From positions 762,461-826,460 of the forward strand of contig NZ_CM002917.1 of the NCBI RefSeq assembly GCF_000154705.2: 64,000 bases of DNA, written 5' to 3'. Of this stretch, positions 8,333 to 19,135 are shown piece by piece (position 1 is the first letter of the stretch; every line of letters begins with the position of its first letter). The stretch is from Hoeflea phototrophica DFL-43. Lineage in GTDB: Bacteria; Pseudomonadota; Alphaproteobacteria; Rhizobiales; Rhizobiaceae. The notes below the pieces were generated by a model. The model searched no databases. It saw only the letters and a list, made by a program, of their open reading frames with translations, and was not told the origin of the DNA. A program made the position numbers and the translations under genes.

Positions 8333-10009
8333 ATGAAAACCATGACTCTTGCCGGCAAGCGCTCGCAACCCGGCTCCGAAATCATACCGGACGCCGATTG
8401 GTGGCGCGGCGGCGTGATCTATCAGGTCTATCCGCGGTCCTATCAGGACACCAGCGGCGACGGGATCGGCGATCTGATCGGCATTGCCGAACGGATCGGC
8501 TACATCGCCTCGCTTGGGGTTGATGCAATCTGGATTTCGCCGTTCTTCACCTCGCCGATGAAGGACTTCGGCTACGATGTGTCGGACTACACCAATGTCG
8601 AACCCATGTTCGGCACGCTTGGTGACTTCGATCATCTGGTCAAAGTCGCCCACGACCACGGCATCCGCATCATCATCGATCTGGTGCTCTCCCACTCGTC
8701 CGACCAGCATCCCTGGTTCATCGAAAGCCGCCTGGACCGCACCAATCCGAAGGCCGACTGGTATGTCTGGTCCGAGCCCAAGCCCGATGGTACCCCGCCC
8801 AACAACTGGCTGTCGATCTTCGGCGGATCTGCCTGGCAATGGGATGGCAAGCGCGAGCAGTATTACCTGCACAATTTTCTCACCTCGCAGCCGGATCTGA
8901 ATTTTCACAACGCGGAAGTCCAGGATGCGCTGCTCGATGTGGTGCGCTTCTGGCTCGACCGGGGCGTCGACGGGTTCCGGCTCGACACCATCAATTTCTA
9001 CTTCCACGATAAGGAACTGCGCGACAACCCGCCGCTGGCCAGGGAATTGCGCAACGACTCGATTGCCCCGGCGGTCAATCCCTACAATCACCAGCTTCAC
9101 ATCTACGACAAGAACCGTCCGGAAAACATCGAGTTCCTGAAGCGCTTTCGCGCCCTGCTCGATGAGTATCCCGGCACCACGGCAGTGGGCGAAGTCGGCG
9201 ACGCACAAAGTGGGCTGCAGATCGTTGCCGATTACACATCCGGCACCGACAAGATGCACATGTGCTACGCCTTCGAGTTTCTCTCCAAGGCGCCGGTCAC
9301 GGTTGATCGTGTCCGCACGGTCATGACCGATTTTATCACTGCCGCCCCTGAAGGTTGGGCCTGCTGGGCGTTCTCCAATCATGATGTCATCCGCCATGCC
9401 ACCAGATGGGGTGACAACGTCAATGACCGTGACCGCTTCCTGCGCCTGCTTGCCGGCCTGATCCTGTCACTCCGTGGTTCGGTTTGCCTCTACCAGGGCG
9501 AGGAACTTGGGCTGACCGAAGCGGATCTGGCGTTTGAGGATCTGCAGGATCCCTACGGCATCCAGTTCTGGCCCGATTTCAAGGGGCGCGATGGCTGCCG
9601 GACTCCGATGGTCTGGTCCGAGAACGAACAGAGCGCCGGCTTCACCATCGGCCAGCCCTGGCTTCCCGTGCCCCCCGAACACCGTCATCTCGCGGTCGAC
9701 GCGCAAGACCATGTTCAGGGGTCGATGCTCAACCACTACCGGCGCCTGCTGACGTTCCGCAAGGCACACCGGCCTTTGGCCAAGGGCAGTCTGGAGTTTC
9801 ACGAGTCCGGTGATCAGGTGCTTTCGATGGTCCGCCGTGACGGCAATGAAGCAATTTTCTGCGCCTTCAATCTGAGCGAGGAAACCCAGATCATCGCGCG
9901 CCCGGCTGGTGAAGTCGAGCCGCTGGACGGCCATGGATTCTCCGGATTCCTGCGCGCCGATACAATTGAACTATCACCCTACGATGCTTTTTTCGCCAGG
10001 CTCGGGTGA
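8333..10009 (+). CDS. aglA: Cytoplasmic alpha-glucosidase, GH13 family
   Basis: A 558-residue glycoside hydrolase with no signal peptide, so it should cleave imported alpha-glucosides inside the cell. The GH13 catalytic set is complete: nucleophile D218 in DGFRLDTI, acid/base E287 in AVGEVGD, and transition-state D351 in FSNHDVIR. The N-terminus WWRGGVIYQVYPRSYQDTSGDGIGDL is the usual start of the oligo-alpha-glucosidase/sucrose hydrolase group. It lies 10 bases downstream of aglG behind a GAGG ribosome-binding site, inside the transporter operon. The glucose released would be phosphorylated and enter the zwf-pgl-edd route encoded nearby. Confidence 0.93.
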   Translation: MKTMTLAGKRSQPGSEIIPDADWWRGGVIYQVYPRSYQDTSGDGIGDLIGIAERIGYIASLGVDAIWISPFFTSPMKDFGYDVSDYTNVEPMFGTLGDFDHLVKVAHDHGIRIIIDLVLSHSSDQHPWFIESRLDRTNPKADWYVWSEPKPDGTPPNNWLSIFGGSAWQWDGKREQYYLHNFLTSQPDLNFHNAEVQDALLDVVRFWLDRGVDGFRLDTINFYFHDKELRDNPPLARELRNDSIAPAVNPYNHQLHIYDKNRPENIEFLKRFRALLDEYPGTTAVGEVGDAQSGLQIVADYTSGTDKMHMCYAFEFLSKAPVTVDRVRTVMTDFITAAPEGWACWAFSNHDVIRHATRWGDNVNDRDRFLRLLAGLILSLRGSVCLYQGEELGLTEADLAFEDLQDPYGIQFWPDFKGRDGCRTPMVWSENEQSAGFTIGQPWLPVPPEHRHLAVDAQDHVQGSMLNHYRRLLTFRKAHRPLAKGSLEFHESGDQVLSMVRRDGNEAIFCAFNLSEETQIIARPAGEVEPLDGHGFSGFLRADTIELSPYDAFFARLG

Positions 10010-10041
10010 GGCCATATCAGGCGTGAAGGGGAGGAAATGAC

Positions 10042-11130
<1,089 letters not shown>

Positions 11131-11201
11131 CCGGAGGATCCCGCAAGCCGTCCGGTTTGGACGCCTTCGTGAAACAGACCAGAGCGAGCCGCCTCTTCAC
11201 A

Positions 11202-11238
11202 CCAAAGCCCCGTTCTCTGCAACGGGGCTTTGGCGTTT
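11202..11238 (+). terminator. Intrinsic terminator of the agl operon
   Basis: A 13-bp perfect stem (CCAAAGCCCCGTT / AACGGGGCTTTGG) with a six-base loop, followed by CGTTTT. It lies 71 bases after aglK. Confidence 0.85.
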
Positions 11239-12051
11239 TGACTGAATGCAGTTTGTCACCCGGTCCTGCCACAAAGTCGGAATATCCGGGATTGCCTGGG
11301 ATTTGGTGGAAAAGCGCGCAATAACATCGGGCTAAAGGGCAAACGGCGGTGCAACGGCACCGATCAACTTGTCGCTCGGTCATGCACAGTTCGCGGAAAT
11401 CCGCAGCCAACCGCCAGCATGCAGTACAATTTCGAGAACCCTTCAAAACGGTTGTGAGAGAGTTTTGAGAAGCCGCATAACATAATAAAAACAATGGCTA
11501 TCGGACTTTCGCGCTCCCGCATAGCTACCGCTGTTTCAAGCCAAACCTGTGGCAATTTCCAAACGGGTCCGGGAAAAAGACTTCAGAGCCCAGCTCTTAC
11601 AATTAGACGAGATCCGGGAAAGTCGGAAAAACAATGCGCTAGCGTTTCCGGGTTTGCGAAGTGACGGTCCGAGACGCGGCCTTGGAAGTTGGAAGCGCCG
11701 ACCGCGCCATAGAGCTTGGCGGCCTTGGAAATCGTCGCTTTGTACACTGAGGAGAGCGACCGCTTCGAGTCCTGGTCGGACCCTTGTAAGCTGAAACCAG
11801 AATGGCGTTTTCGGCCCTATCCGGACCTCCGTCACCTTGTCAAATGCTGCGCCGCAGCCGCCGCATTGCTGCCATTCGTCAATCACCCAATATTTTTGAT
11901 GGATCAATGTCGGCACAGTGTACAGAGCACCATTCCGCTACAAATGCGCCGCGGGCCAATTTTGTTGCATCGCGACACGCTTCACAGTCCGGGAAGAACG
12001 CGACCATTCGGGGGTGCACAAGGCTCATTAAAGTCATGGCTGCACATCCGC
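11239..12051. other. Gene-poor stretch with no recognisable gene
   Basis: About 810 bases between the agl terminator and the LysR gene. Short open frames exist on both strands. Those on the minus strand around 11536-11916 and 11879-12154 carry a few cysteine pairs, but they overlap out of frame, lack clear ribosome-binding sites and match no family I know. This is most likely decayed or non-coding DNA. Confidence 0.5.
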
Positions 12052-12942
12052 TCACAGATTGGTGCGGATGATCTCTGTCAGTTTTCGTGCCAGAAAATCG
12101 AACACGACCCGGATGCGACGGCTTGTTTTGAGTTCGCGATGCGTGACCAACCAAACTGGAAACTCAAGCGATGGGAGCTCCGGCAACACCTTTTCGATAC
12201 CGGACGTAGCCTCACCCAGAAGCGCTGGCATAAACGTGATGCCATAGCCGGATTTGACTAGTTCCCACTGGACGATGCCGCTTTCGCTGGACATCACGAA
12301 ATTTTCGCGGTGCACGGGGATACCCTTGTCACGCAGAATCGTCACCAATTGGTCGGAGTTTGGACTGCCGACAAAGGCGTGGTCCGCCAGCGCGCGCGGA
12401 TTGCGCGGGCGTCCTGCTTTGTCCAGATAAACGGAAGCGGCGTATAGGTTCGCACGAAAATCGCCCAGATGCCGCGCGATCAGGTCGACTTCCGTGGGCC
12501 GGACATGACGGATCGCGATGTCGGCCTCGCGCCGCATCAGGTTCGAGATGTCGTTTGATGCAATGATCCGAAGGTGTATGCCCGGCGCTGTCTCCCGCAG
12601 GTCACCAAGCAGGCCAGGAAGGATTACCGCCGACACCAGATCGGTGGCTGAGACTGCAACTTCTCCGGTCACTTCCTGGGACTGTCCCGCTGCAACGGTG
12701 GAAATCAGCGTTGCGGTCTCCCCCATGACCCGCACGTGATCCAGAAGATCCCGCCCGGCCTCTGTCAGGGTCGGTCCCCTGACAGTGCGCTCAAACAGAG
12801 TTACGCCAAGTGCAGCCTCTAGCCCTGATATTTGGCGCCCGATAGTCGGTTGGGTCGTCTTCAGGGCGCGGGCCGCACCACTGAACGATCCTTCCTCGGC
12901 CGTCGCAAGAAAAGCCCGCACCTGATTCCAATCAAAGGACAT
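12052..12942 (-). CDS. LysR-family transcriptional regulator
   Basis: A roughly 296-residue LysR regulator. The helix-turn-helix is at the extreme N-terminus: FDWNQVRAFLATAEEGSFSGAARALKTTQPTIGRQI (about residues 3-38). It is followed by the LTEAG hinge region and a substrate-binding domain ending RRIRVVFDFLARKL. I prefer the ATG at 12942 (MSFDW) over 12957 because it fits the family and leaves the inverted repeat at 12954-12982 upstream. The gene is divergent from the DUF2306/methyltransferase cluster, which is the usual arrangement of a LysR regulator and its target. The co-inducer is unknown. Confidence 0.88.
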   Translation of the reverse strand: MSFDWNQVRAFLATAEEGSFSGAARALKTTQPTIGRQISGLEAALGVTLFERTVRGPTLTEAGRDLLDHVRVMGETATLISTVAAGQSQEVTGEVAVSATDLVSAVILPGLLGDLRETAPGIHLRIIASNDISNLMRREADIAIRHVRPTEVDLIARHLGDFRANLYAASVYLDKAGRPRNPRALADHAFVGSPNSDQLVTILRDKGIPVHRENFVMSSESGIVQWELVKSGYGITFMPALLGEATSGIEKVLPELPSLEFPVWLVTHRELKTSRRIRVVFDFLARKLTEIIRTNL

Positions 12943-12953
12943 CGACTGCCAGT

Positions 12954-12982
12954 TCATCCATAGACGTATAACAGATGGACGA
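12954..12982. promoter_or_regulatory. Candidate LysR-type binding site
   Basis: Inverted repeat TCATCCAT-N13-ATGGACGA (one mismatch in eight) in the gap between the LysR gene and the divergent DUF2306 gene. A further CCATCCAT half-site lies near 12997. Position and symmetry suggest the regulator's own site. Confidence 0.45.
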
Positions 12983-13064
12983 ATTTCAGCAATACACCAT
13001 CCATCGGCGCATAGCTAATCTGTGCTCGGCGTCTACAGATGCACAGCAACCGAAAGGGATTTGA

Positions 13065-13733
13065 ATGGGATCGGTAACCAGATGCGAATGGGCGCTCCTC
13101 GCGACCATTCTGCTTTATTCCTTCGTGCCGGCCTTCGGCGGTTTACTCCGGATCCTCGAACTGGCCGGTGGTCCGGCCATTGCGCCCGAAAATCCGCGTG
13201 CAATGACCGATCCCTTGCCTATCGTGCTCCATATCCTGAGCAGCTTTGTTTTCTGCATTGTCGGGGCGCTTCAATTCCTGCCAAGCCTGAGGCGGAACAC
13301 TCCGGCCTTGCATCGCAGGGTTGGCCGCACAGTGGTTGTCGCGGGGCTGGCAAGCGCTTTGACCGGGCTCTGGATGACCACCCACTATACCCTTCCGGCA
13401 GAGATACAGGGGCCAGCTCTCTTTTGGGCGCGGATTGTGCTGAGCCTGTCGATGATCGGCCTGATCACATGGGCCCTGTTCGCAATCAGGTCTCGTAATC
13501 ACTTAAGCCATGGCGCTGCAATGTTTCGCGCCTATGCAATTGGCCAGGGCGCGTCCACGCAGGCCGTCCTTGGCATCGGCTGGATTATCGTGACCGGGAC
13601 AGAGGCGCTGGGGCCACTTCGTGACGGAATGATGATTATTGCCTGGATACTCAACCTGCTGATCGCCGAAATGTTGATAAGAAGGCTCTTGATCAATCGG
13701 GATCGCACACCTCTTGGGCTGACCGCCAGCTAA
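13065..13733 (+). CDS. DUF2306-like multi-pass membrane protein
   Basis: A 222-residue inner-membrane protein with about six hydrophobic segments. The histidine-containing motif HRRVGRTVVVAG after the third segment, plus histidines within the helices (LPIVLHILSSFVFCIVGALQF), resembles the DUF2306 family, whose role is unknown. An AAGGGA site precedes the ATG. It is the first gene of a divergent cluster (membrane protein, methyltransferase, DUF6326-like protein) opposite a LysR regulator and so is probably under its control. Confidence 0.7.
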   Translation: MGSVTRCEWALLATILLYSFVPAFGGLLRILELAGGPAIAPENPRAMTDPLPIVLHILSSFVFCIVGALQFLPSLRRNTPALHRRVGRTVVVAGLASALTGLWMTTHYTLPAEIQGPALFWARIVLSLSMIGLITWALFAIRSRNHLSHGAAMFRAYAIGQGASTQAVLGIGWIIVTGTEALGPLRDGMMIIAWILNLLIAEMLIRRLLINRDRTPLGLTAS

Positions 13734-13795
13734 GCGAAATCCTCTGATCCCCTCTGATCCGCCGTCGATCTTTCAAGCACCAACAGGAGGCCCAC

Positions 13796-14419
13796 ATGAC
13801 TGCGCAACCCTTCTGGGACCGAGTTGCCCCGAAATACTCCCGAAAGCCCATCGACGATCCTGCAGCCTATGAGAAAAAGCTGGCGCAGGTCAGCGCGCTT
13901 TTGCAAGCCACCGACCATGTGCTCGAGATCGGCTGCGGGACAGGTAGCACGGCGTTGCGGCTTGCGCCCTGTGTCGCGCATTACACTGCCACGGATGGCT
14001 CGCGCAGCATGATCGATATTGCCCGATCCAAACTGGAGCTGGACACCCCGACGAATGTCACGTTTCAACAGGCCGACGCGGTAGAAATGGTCGAAGGTCG
14101 CCCCTTCGATGCAGTATGCGCCTTTAGCCTTTTGCATCTCGTCGAGGACGTGCCGAAGGTTATCGCCATCGTTCGAAAGCAATTGAAGCCGGGCGGAATG
14201 TTCATTTCAAAATCGGTGTGCCTGAAAGACGTGCCGTTTCCAATCCGCGCCATGGTCAATGCTCTCGCATTTGTGGGGATCGCCCCGCGCGTCACATTTC
14301 TCGGCGAGGCGGAGCTTGTGCAGCATCTGCAGGATGCGGACTTCGAGATCGAGCAGAACGTGCACTTCGGCAAGAAACGGATGAGTCCATTCATTGTCGC
14401 GCGCCGATCCAATGCCTGA
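13796..14419 (+). CDS. Class I SAM-dependent methyltransferase
   Basis: A 207-residue soluble methyltransferase. The SAM-binding motif I is VLEIGCGTGSTALRLAP (about residues 42-58), the acidic loop follows in TATDGSRSMIDIA, and motif IV is FDAVCAFSLLHLVEDVP. An AGGAGG site lies just before the ATG. The substrate is unknown. The gene sits between two small membrane-protein genes in the cluster divergent from the LysR regulator, so it may act on a lipid or quinone-like compound, but nothing in the sequence proves that. Confidence 0.85.
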   Translation: MTAQPFWDRVAPKYSRKPIDDPAAYEKKLAQVSALLQATDHVLEIGCGTGSTALRLAPCVAHYTATDGSRSMIDIARSKLELDTPTNVTFQQADAVEMVEGRPFDAVCAFSLLHLVEDVPKVIAIVRKQLKPGGMFISKSVCLKDVPFPIRAMVNALAFVGIAPRVTFLGEAELVQHLQDADFEIEQNVHFGKKRMSPFIVARRSNA

Positions 14420-14483
14420 ATCCGACCCCCAAGACGGCGCTGGGTTACCCGCACCAAGACACCTCCATAAGAAAGACGGCGCA

Positions 14484-14882
14484 ATGCGAAAAATCGAAAC
14501 GAATACTCTGCTCTCCTCCCTTTGGCTGTTCGTCCTGCTGAACATAGTTTTCCGGGACATTCATCAACTCGTTCTCAAGTCCGAGCTCGAGATGCTGCTG
14601 ACCGGTACCTATAACGGCGTCGAGATCACAGAGCGGCTTATGCTGCTTGGCGGCATCATGGTCCAGGTTCCAATCGGGATGGTGTTGTTTTCCCTACTGC
14701 TCACCCGCCGCATCGGCCGTCCGATCACCTTCGTCGCGGTTCTCGTCACGGCCAGCGGGCTTTTATCGGCCGCACCAACTGACATGGACGACATGCTTCA
14801 CCTTGTCATTGAACTCGCGGCAATGGCGGCCATCGCGTGGACTGCATGGACTTGGCCGAAACGCGATATGTCCCACCCATAA
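14484..14882 (+). CDS. DUF6326-like small membrane protein
   Basis: A 132-residue protein with four hydrophobic segments (about residues 10-25, 52-75, 80-98 and 105-122). The N-terminal pattern SSLWLFVLLNIVFRDIHQL resembles the DUF6326 family of small membrane proteins of unknown role. The start at ATG 14484 matches the first hydrophobic segment; the open frame upstream is not membrane-like. It follows the methyltransferase by 64 bases on the same strand and is probably part of the LysR-linked cluster. Confidence 0.65.
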   Translation: MRKIETNTLLSSLWLFVLLNIVFRDIHQLVLKSELEMLLTGTYNGVEITERLMLLGGIMVQVPIGMVLFSLLLTRRIGRPITFVAVLVTASGLLSAAPTDMDDMLHLVIELAAMAAIAWTAWTWPKRDMSHP

Positions 14883-14978
14883 GCTGTCTGCTGCTCCAAG
14901 CTCTCGTCGTCATCCAACAATGAGTATGCGGGTAGTGCGAGCCCAACGAACGCCCTGCACGAAATCAGGAATAACCAT

Positions 14979-15641
14979 ATGTCTCTACAGCGCCCTCCAC
15001 GCGACCTGGCCGATCACTATGATAGGCTGGCGCCCGATTATGACAGGCTTCACCGCCGCTGGTTGCGGCATGCTGGTGGCGAGGCGCAGGCCGCGCTAGA
15101 GGCTATGGTGAGGGCACTGGCAACCTCGAAAAGCGATTTGCTTGATGCCGGTTGTGGCACTGGTGCCTTGGCCCGCGCCCTGATCGCAGAAGGCATGTCG
15201 GCGGCGGGCATGACGCTTCTCGATCCGTCGGACGCGATGTTGGCGCGTTGCGTCGACATCCCGGCGGCTAAGGTCAAGGGGCGGCTTGAATCCCTTCCTT
15301 TCGATGATGAAACATTTGACATCGTGACCTGCGCCTGGGCGCTGGAAACCGTTCCTGATCCAAACGTTGCTTTAATGGAACTTTGCCGGGTGGTTCGCCG
15401 TGGCGGTGTGCTTTGCCTAGCGTTTTGCGCGGATATGCCGGTAAGCGGCCTTGCCGACCGTTTGATGCGCCGTGCCCTGTTGTGGCGCGGCACTGGTCAG
15501 CTCCTTTCGCGTGAACACGTGATCCACGCGATAAGCAGTTTAGGCGAGTTCGAGGTGCGTTCAGTTCCAAGCAGGGGGCCAGCGGCGACGCTACTTGCAA
15601 GACGAATGGCCGAAATCGGCGTTGCCTCGATTTCTAGCTAA
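14979..15641 (+). CDS. Class I SAM-dependent methyltransferase (Methyltransf_11 type)
   Basis: A 220-residue soluble methyltransferase with DHYDRLAPDYDRLHRRW at the N-terminus, motif I LLDAGCGTGALARAL (about residues 54-68), MTLLDPSDAML as the acidic loop and FDIVTCAWALETVPDP as motif IV. It is unrelated in detail to the methyltransferase at 13796, so this is not a tandem duplication. It lies 96 bases after the DUF6326-like gene and may extend that cluster. Substrate unknown. Confidence 0.85.
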   Translation: MSLQRPPRDLADHYDRLAPDYDRLHRRWLRHAGGEAQAALEAMVRALATSKSDLLDAGCGTGALARALIAEGMSAAGMTLLDPSDAMLARCVDIPAAKVKGRLESLPFDDETFDIVTCAWALETVPDPNVALMELCRVVRRGGVLCLAFCADMPVSGLADRLMRRALLWRGTGQLLSREHVIHAISSLGEFEVRSVPSRGPAATLLARRMAEIGVASISS

Positions 15642-15836
15642 GCATGCTTTACCCCATAAGCCAGGGCACCCGCTTTGAAAAGCCTTCAAAGAGGGTTTCA
15701 GAAAATCACGTTGTGGCAAAACCGGCTGACAAATAAGGCAAAACCGCTGTAGTTTGACACTGAAGGGAGGATGGACGGAGCCGGCCGGGAGGAAACCGGC
15801 CCCGTCAGGTCTGGCACTTGGCCGCCAGGTCAGGGC

Positions 15837-16154
15837 TTACCTGAAGGTTGGCGAACCATCATTGCCGGCGCGGTGATAGATGATCTGGTCATTCAGTGCG
15901 CCGGTCGGATCGGACGCGCCGATGGATGCAGTGGCGGTGTAGTCGATGCTGCCACCTGCAGGGGCCTTGAACACCGGTGAGCCGTCATTGCCGGCACGGT
16001 TGTAGACGACCTGGTCGTTCTTCACGTCATTGACCGAGAGCGTGGCAGTGCCGTTCTTGGCCTGAGGCACATAGGCATCGAGTGCGGAAGATTGGGCGAA
16101 TGCGCCGGTTGCGGTCGCGAGTGTCAGGCCCAGTGCGATGATGATCTTGTTCAT
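15837..16154 (-). CDS. Small secreted protein with an internal repeat, unknown function
   Basis: A 105-residue protein. The ATG at 16154 follows AAAGGATAAAAAC, a good ribosome-binding site, and opens a clear signal peptide (MNKIIIALGLTLATATGAFA, cleavage before QSS). The mature part of about 85 residues holds two copies of the same unit, NDQVVYNRAGNDGSPVF and NDQIIYHRAGNDGSPTF, separated by a glycine- and alanine-rich stretch; the second copy ends at the C-terminus. It is a single gene with long non-coding flanks. I do not recognise the family. It is probably periplasmic or exported. Confidence 0.75.
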   Translation of the reverse strand: MNKIIIALGLTLATATGAFAQSSALDAYVPQAKNGTATLSVNDVKNDQVVYNRAGNDGSPVFKAPAGGSIDYTATASIGASDPTGALNDQIIYHRAGNDGSPTFR

Positions 16155-16763
16155 GTTTTTATCCTTTGCGTACGTGGTCTTTGAACGATGCGGCGGTGCG
16201 GTCCGTCTCATGTTTTGCACAGATGGGCCGCGCCGTTCCGATGAGTTGAATGTGTGGATGCGCCCGATGAATTGCGAACCACATAGATGTGAACACTGCG
16301 TGCAAATGGCGAGCTTGAATTCATGATGGGCTCAACCCATGACGGAAAATAAAGCAATAAAAACAAAAAGATAAAAAGCGTGATCTCGATCTGGGGGGCA
16401 CCGCTTCGTCCACGGTCAGTGTCCGCAGCGTTCACCGGGAAGCTGCTCGAACACCGCCGGAACCCCGGATTTACGCTCTTTGGCGCGGATCGATTTTTTT
16501 GGGGCTGTCGGGCCTTTTTGGAGTCCGTGTGATCGAAAATCGAGCTGTTTCTCACACCCGATCACGCGGTATGTGATCGCGGCTTACCGCAAGTGATCAA
16601 AATACGGTCGAAATCCGGGAGTCTCGGGATGGCCAGACCGGCCTCAACCTGCATTTGCTCGAAACTGCAACATGCTCAATCCCCCCATAAGCGGTGGGTT
16701 CATGGCAAATATTTTCTTAACAGTCGCCCGATACCGTGAATGCCATAAACTGGAGAAAGAGCT
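16155..16763. other. Intergenic stretch with one inverted repeat
   Basis: About 600 bases between divergent genes with no convincing coding frame. It contains the promoter regions of both neighbours and the inverted repeat CGATCAC-N7-GTGATCG at 16559-16579, with a further GTGATC half-site about 14 bases on. Confidence 0.5.
16559..16579. promoter_or_regulatory. Inverted repeat, possible operator
   Basis: CGATCAC and GTGATCG arms of seven bases around a seven-base spacer, with an extra GTGATC near 16593. It lies about 185 bases upstream of the gene at 16764. No regulator is suggested by the neighbours. Confidence 0.3.
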
Positions 16764-17162
16764 GTGCCTGGTAGCGAAACGCACTATCTGCATCGCGAAG
16801 AATCCTTCATGTACGATCGCGAAACGCAGTTCGTCGTGGAGGAAACCCTCAACCACGCCCGCATCGAGTACACGGAGAAGGGTATCATGCACATGGCCTC
16901 ACGCCGTTGCATGCTGCTCGGCATTTCGTTCAGCACGGCCATTCTCGGGATTGTCACGGAATTCACCATTCCCGAACAGTTCTGCCTCGATATTCCCGAG
17001 GCCCGGATCGACCGGATCGGCTGCGTTCTCAAACGCATCAATGCCAACGACACCATCGAGGCGCGGTTCCTCAGGCTGTTGAGCCAACGGGACATGGACC
17101 GGATCTTCGTCTACAGCCACCACCGGGCCCATCGCGACCGCTTGCTCGACCTGAGGGCCTGA
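16764..17162 (+). CDS. Conserved-looking small protein, possibly PilZ-like
   Basis: A 132-residue soluble protein. The GTG at 16764 follows GGAG eight bases earlier and is a better start than the in-frame ATG at 16809. The middle reads MASRRCMLLGISFSTAILGI, then FTIPEQFCLDIPEA and IDRIGCVLKRIN. The alternation of short strands with an arginine pair near the front is like a degenerate PilZ domain, but the N-x-S-x-x-G signature is missing. The call is therefore tentative and c-di-GMP binding should not be assumed. Confidence 0.55.
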   Translation: MPGSETHYLHREESFMYDRETQFVVEETLNHARIEYTEKGIMHMASRRCMLLGISFSTAILGIVTEFTIPEQFCLDIPEARIDRIGCVLKRINANDTIEARFLRLLSQRDMDRIFVYSHHRAHRDRLLDLRA

Positions 17163-17213
17163 CAAGCGCCCCCACGCCAGCCCGGCTTGCGAGTTGGTCA
17201 GCCTTGCCGCGCC

Positions 17214-19031
17214 TTAATAAAGCACGCTCGCACCCTCGTCGGCGGGACCCGCATTGTCGCGCAGCCGTGCGAACAGCTCGCGCCCTATGCCCCATTCATT
17301 CCGGCTCAGATCGGCGGTGGCCGGTTCGCGCGCGTCAAACTCATGAGCCGGGACCAGCACCTCCAGCGTGCCGGCGACCGCATCGAGCCGGATCATGTCG
17401 CCATCCCGGATCTTGGCGATCGGGCCGCCATCCTTGGCTTCCGGCGTCACGTGGATCGCCGCCGGCACCTTGCCCGAAGCGCCCGACATGCGCCCGTCGG
17501 TGACCAGCGCAATCGCCTGTCCCCGGTCCTGCAGCACGCCCAGTGACGGCGTCAGCTTGTGCAACTCCGGCATGCCGTTGGCCTTGGGTCCCTGAAACCG
17601 CACCACTGCAACGAAATCGCCGGTCAGGCTTCCGGCCTTGAAGGCGGCCTGCATCTCGTTCTGGTCGGAAAACACCCGCGCAGGGGCTTCCACCACGAAG
17701 CGTTCAGGTTTCACCGCCGAGATCTTGATCACCGCCTTGCCCATGTTTCCGGTCAGCATCTTGACGCCGCCATTGGGCTGGAACGGCTTGTCGGCAGTTG
17801 TCACCACCTTGGGGTCCCCGCTTTCCCTGGAGACCGGCACACGCTTGACCGTTCCGTTCTCGCCGAGCTTGGCTTCCACCGCATAGGCTGTCAGCCCCTT
17901 GCCCCAGACGGTGCGCACATCCTCATGCAGCATGCCTTGCGACAGAAGTTCGGCAATCAGGAAGTTGAGCCCGCCCGCCGCGTGGAAATGGTTCACATCG
18001 GCGGGACCATTGGGGTAGACCCGCGCCAGCAGCGGCACCGCGTCGGAGAGTTCGGAGATATCCTGCCAGGTCAGCACAATGCCGGCCGCCCGCGCCATCG
18101 CCACCAGATGCATGGTGTGATTGGTCGAGCCGCCAGTGGCATGCAGGCCGACCACGCCATTGACGATCGAGCGCTCGTCGATCATCTCGCCGATCGGCGT
18201 GAACTCATTGCCCAGCGCGGTGATTGCCAGCGCCCGTTTGGCCGCTTCCGTGGTCAGCGCATCTCTCAAGGGCGTGCCCGGATTGATGAAGGAAGCGCCC
18301 GGCGTGTGCAGGCCCATGATCTCCATCAGCATCTGGTTCGAGTTGGCGGTGCCATAGAAGGTGCAGGTGCCGGGACCGTGATAGGATTTCGATTCCGAGT
18401 CCAGCAATTCGGCGCGCCCGATCTTGCCCTCGGCATAGAGCTGGCGGATCCGGGTCTTCTCGTCATTGGACAGCCCGGTGGTCATCGGCCCGGCGGGAAT
18501 GAACACCGTTGGCAGATGCCCGAATGTCAGTGCCGCGATCAGCAGCCCCGGCACGATCTTGTCGCAGACGCCCAGATAGACAGCCGCATCGAACATGTTG
18601 TGCGACAGCCCGACGGCTGCCGCCATGGCGATCACGTCGCGTGAGAAAAGCGACAGCTCCATGCCCGGCTGGCCCTGGGTGACGCCATCACACATGGCCG
18701 GCACGCCGCCCGCCACTTGCGCCACGCCACCGGCTTCGCGCGCTGCCTTGCGGATCAGTTCCGGATAGGTCTCGAATGGCTGGTGCGCCGAGAGCATGTC
18801 ATTATAGGCGGTGATGATGCCCAGATTGGGCACCACATCGGCGGAAAGATTTGCCTTGTCCGTTGGCCCGCAGGCGGCAAATCCATGCGCGAGGTTGCCG
18901 CAGGAGAGGGTCGAGCGGTGCGGCCCCTGCGAGGCGGCATGGCTCAGACGCTCCAGATAGGTCTCGCGGCTCGGCTTGGAGCGTTCGATGATCCGGGCTG
19001 TGACGGCGGCAATGCTGGGGGCGACGGTCAT
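17214..19031 (-). CDS. edd: 6-phosphogluconate dehydratase (Entner-Doudoroff)
   Basis: A 605-residue Fe-S dehydratase of the IlvD/Edd family, full length. It converts 6-phosphogluconate to 2-keto-3-deoxy-6-phosphogluconate in the cytosol. Cluster-binding cysteines are seen in [27 protein letters not shown] and [16 protein letters not shown], the last being diagnostic of Edd. I prefer the ATG at 19031 over 19040 because AAAAGG is then nine bases upstream. It is the last gene of zwf-pgl-edd. No aldolase gene (eda) is present in the window. Confidence 0.95.
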   Translation of the reverse strand: MTVAPSIAAVTARIIERSKPSRETYLERLSHAASQGPHRSTLSCGNLAHGFAACGPTDKANLSADVVPNLGIITAYNDMLSAHQPFETYPELIRKAAREAGGVAQVAGGVPAMCDGVTQGQPGMELSLFSRDVIAMAAAVGLSHNMFDAAVYLGVCDKIVPGLLIAALTFGHLPTVFIPAGPMTTGLSNDEKTRIRQLYAEGKIGRAELLDSESKSYHGPGTCTFYGTANSNQMLMEIMGLHTPGASFINPGTPLRDALTTEAAKRALAITALGNEFTPIGEMIDERSIVNGVVGLHATGGSTNHTMHLVAMARAAGIVLTWQDISELSDAVPLLARVYPNGPADVNHFHAAGGLNFLIAELLSQGMLHEDVRTVWGKGLTAYAVEAKLGENGTVKRVPVSRESGDPKVVTTADKPFQPNGGVKMLTGNMGKAVIKISAVKPERFVVEAPARVFSDQNEMQAAFKAGSLTGDFVAVVRFQGPKANGMPELHKLTPSLGVLQDRGQAIALVTDGRMSGASGKVPAAIHVTPEAKDGGPIAKIRDGDMIRLDAVAGTLEVLVPAHEFDAREPATADLSRNEWGIGRELFARLRDNAGPADEGASVLY

Positions 19032-19135
19032 GGCTGGCATCCTTTTCGTGTGTGTGGCTCAGGTTTCCGGCCTTGGAATTGTGATCCGGGGACTTCGGCT
19101 CAGCCGCTGGCCCGATGCTCAAAGCGTCCCTTTGC

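Noticed and set aside
11536..12154. Two minus-strand frames with cysteine pairs
   Set aside because: They overlap in different frames, match no family and have no start signals; possibly decayed coding DNA but not supportable as genes.
15783..15801. GGCCGG-N7-CCGGCC hairpin as a terminator
   Set aside because: The stem is only six bases and there is no T-run on either strand.
17559..18644. 361-residue plus-strand open frame opposite edd
   Set aside because: Antisense shadow; edd has all its cysteine motifs on the other strand.
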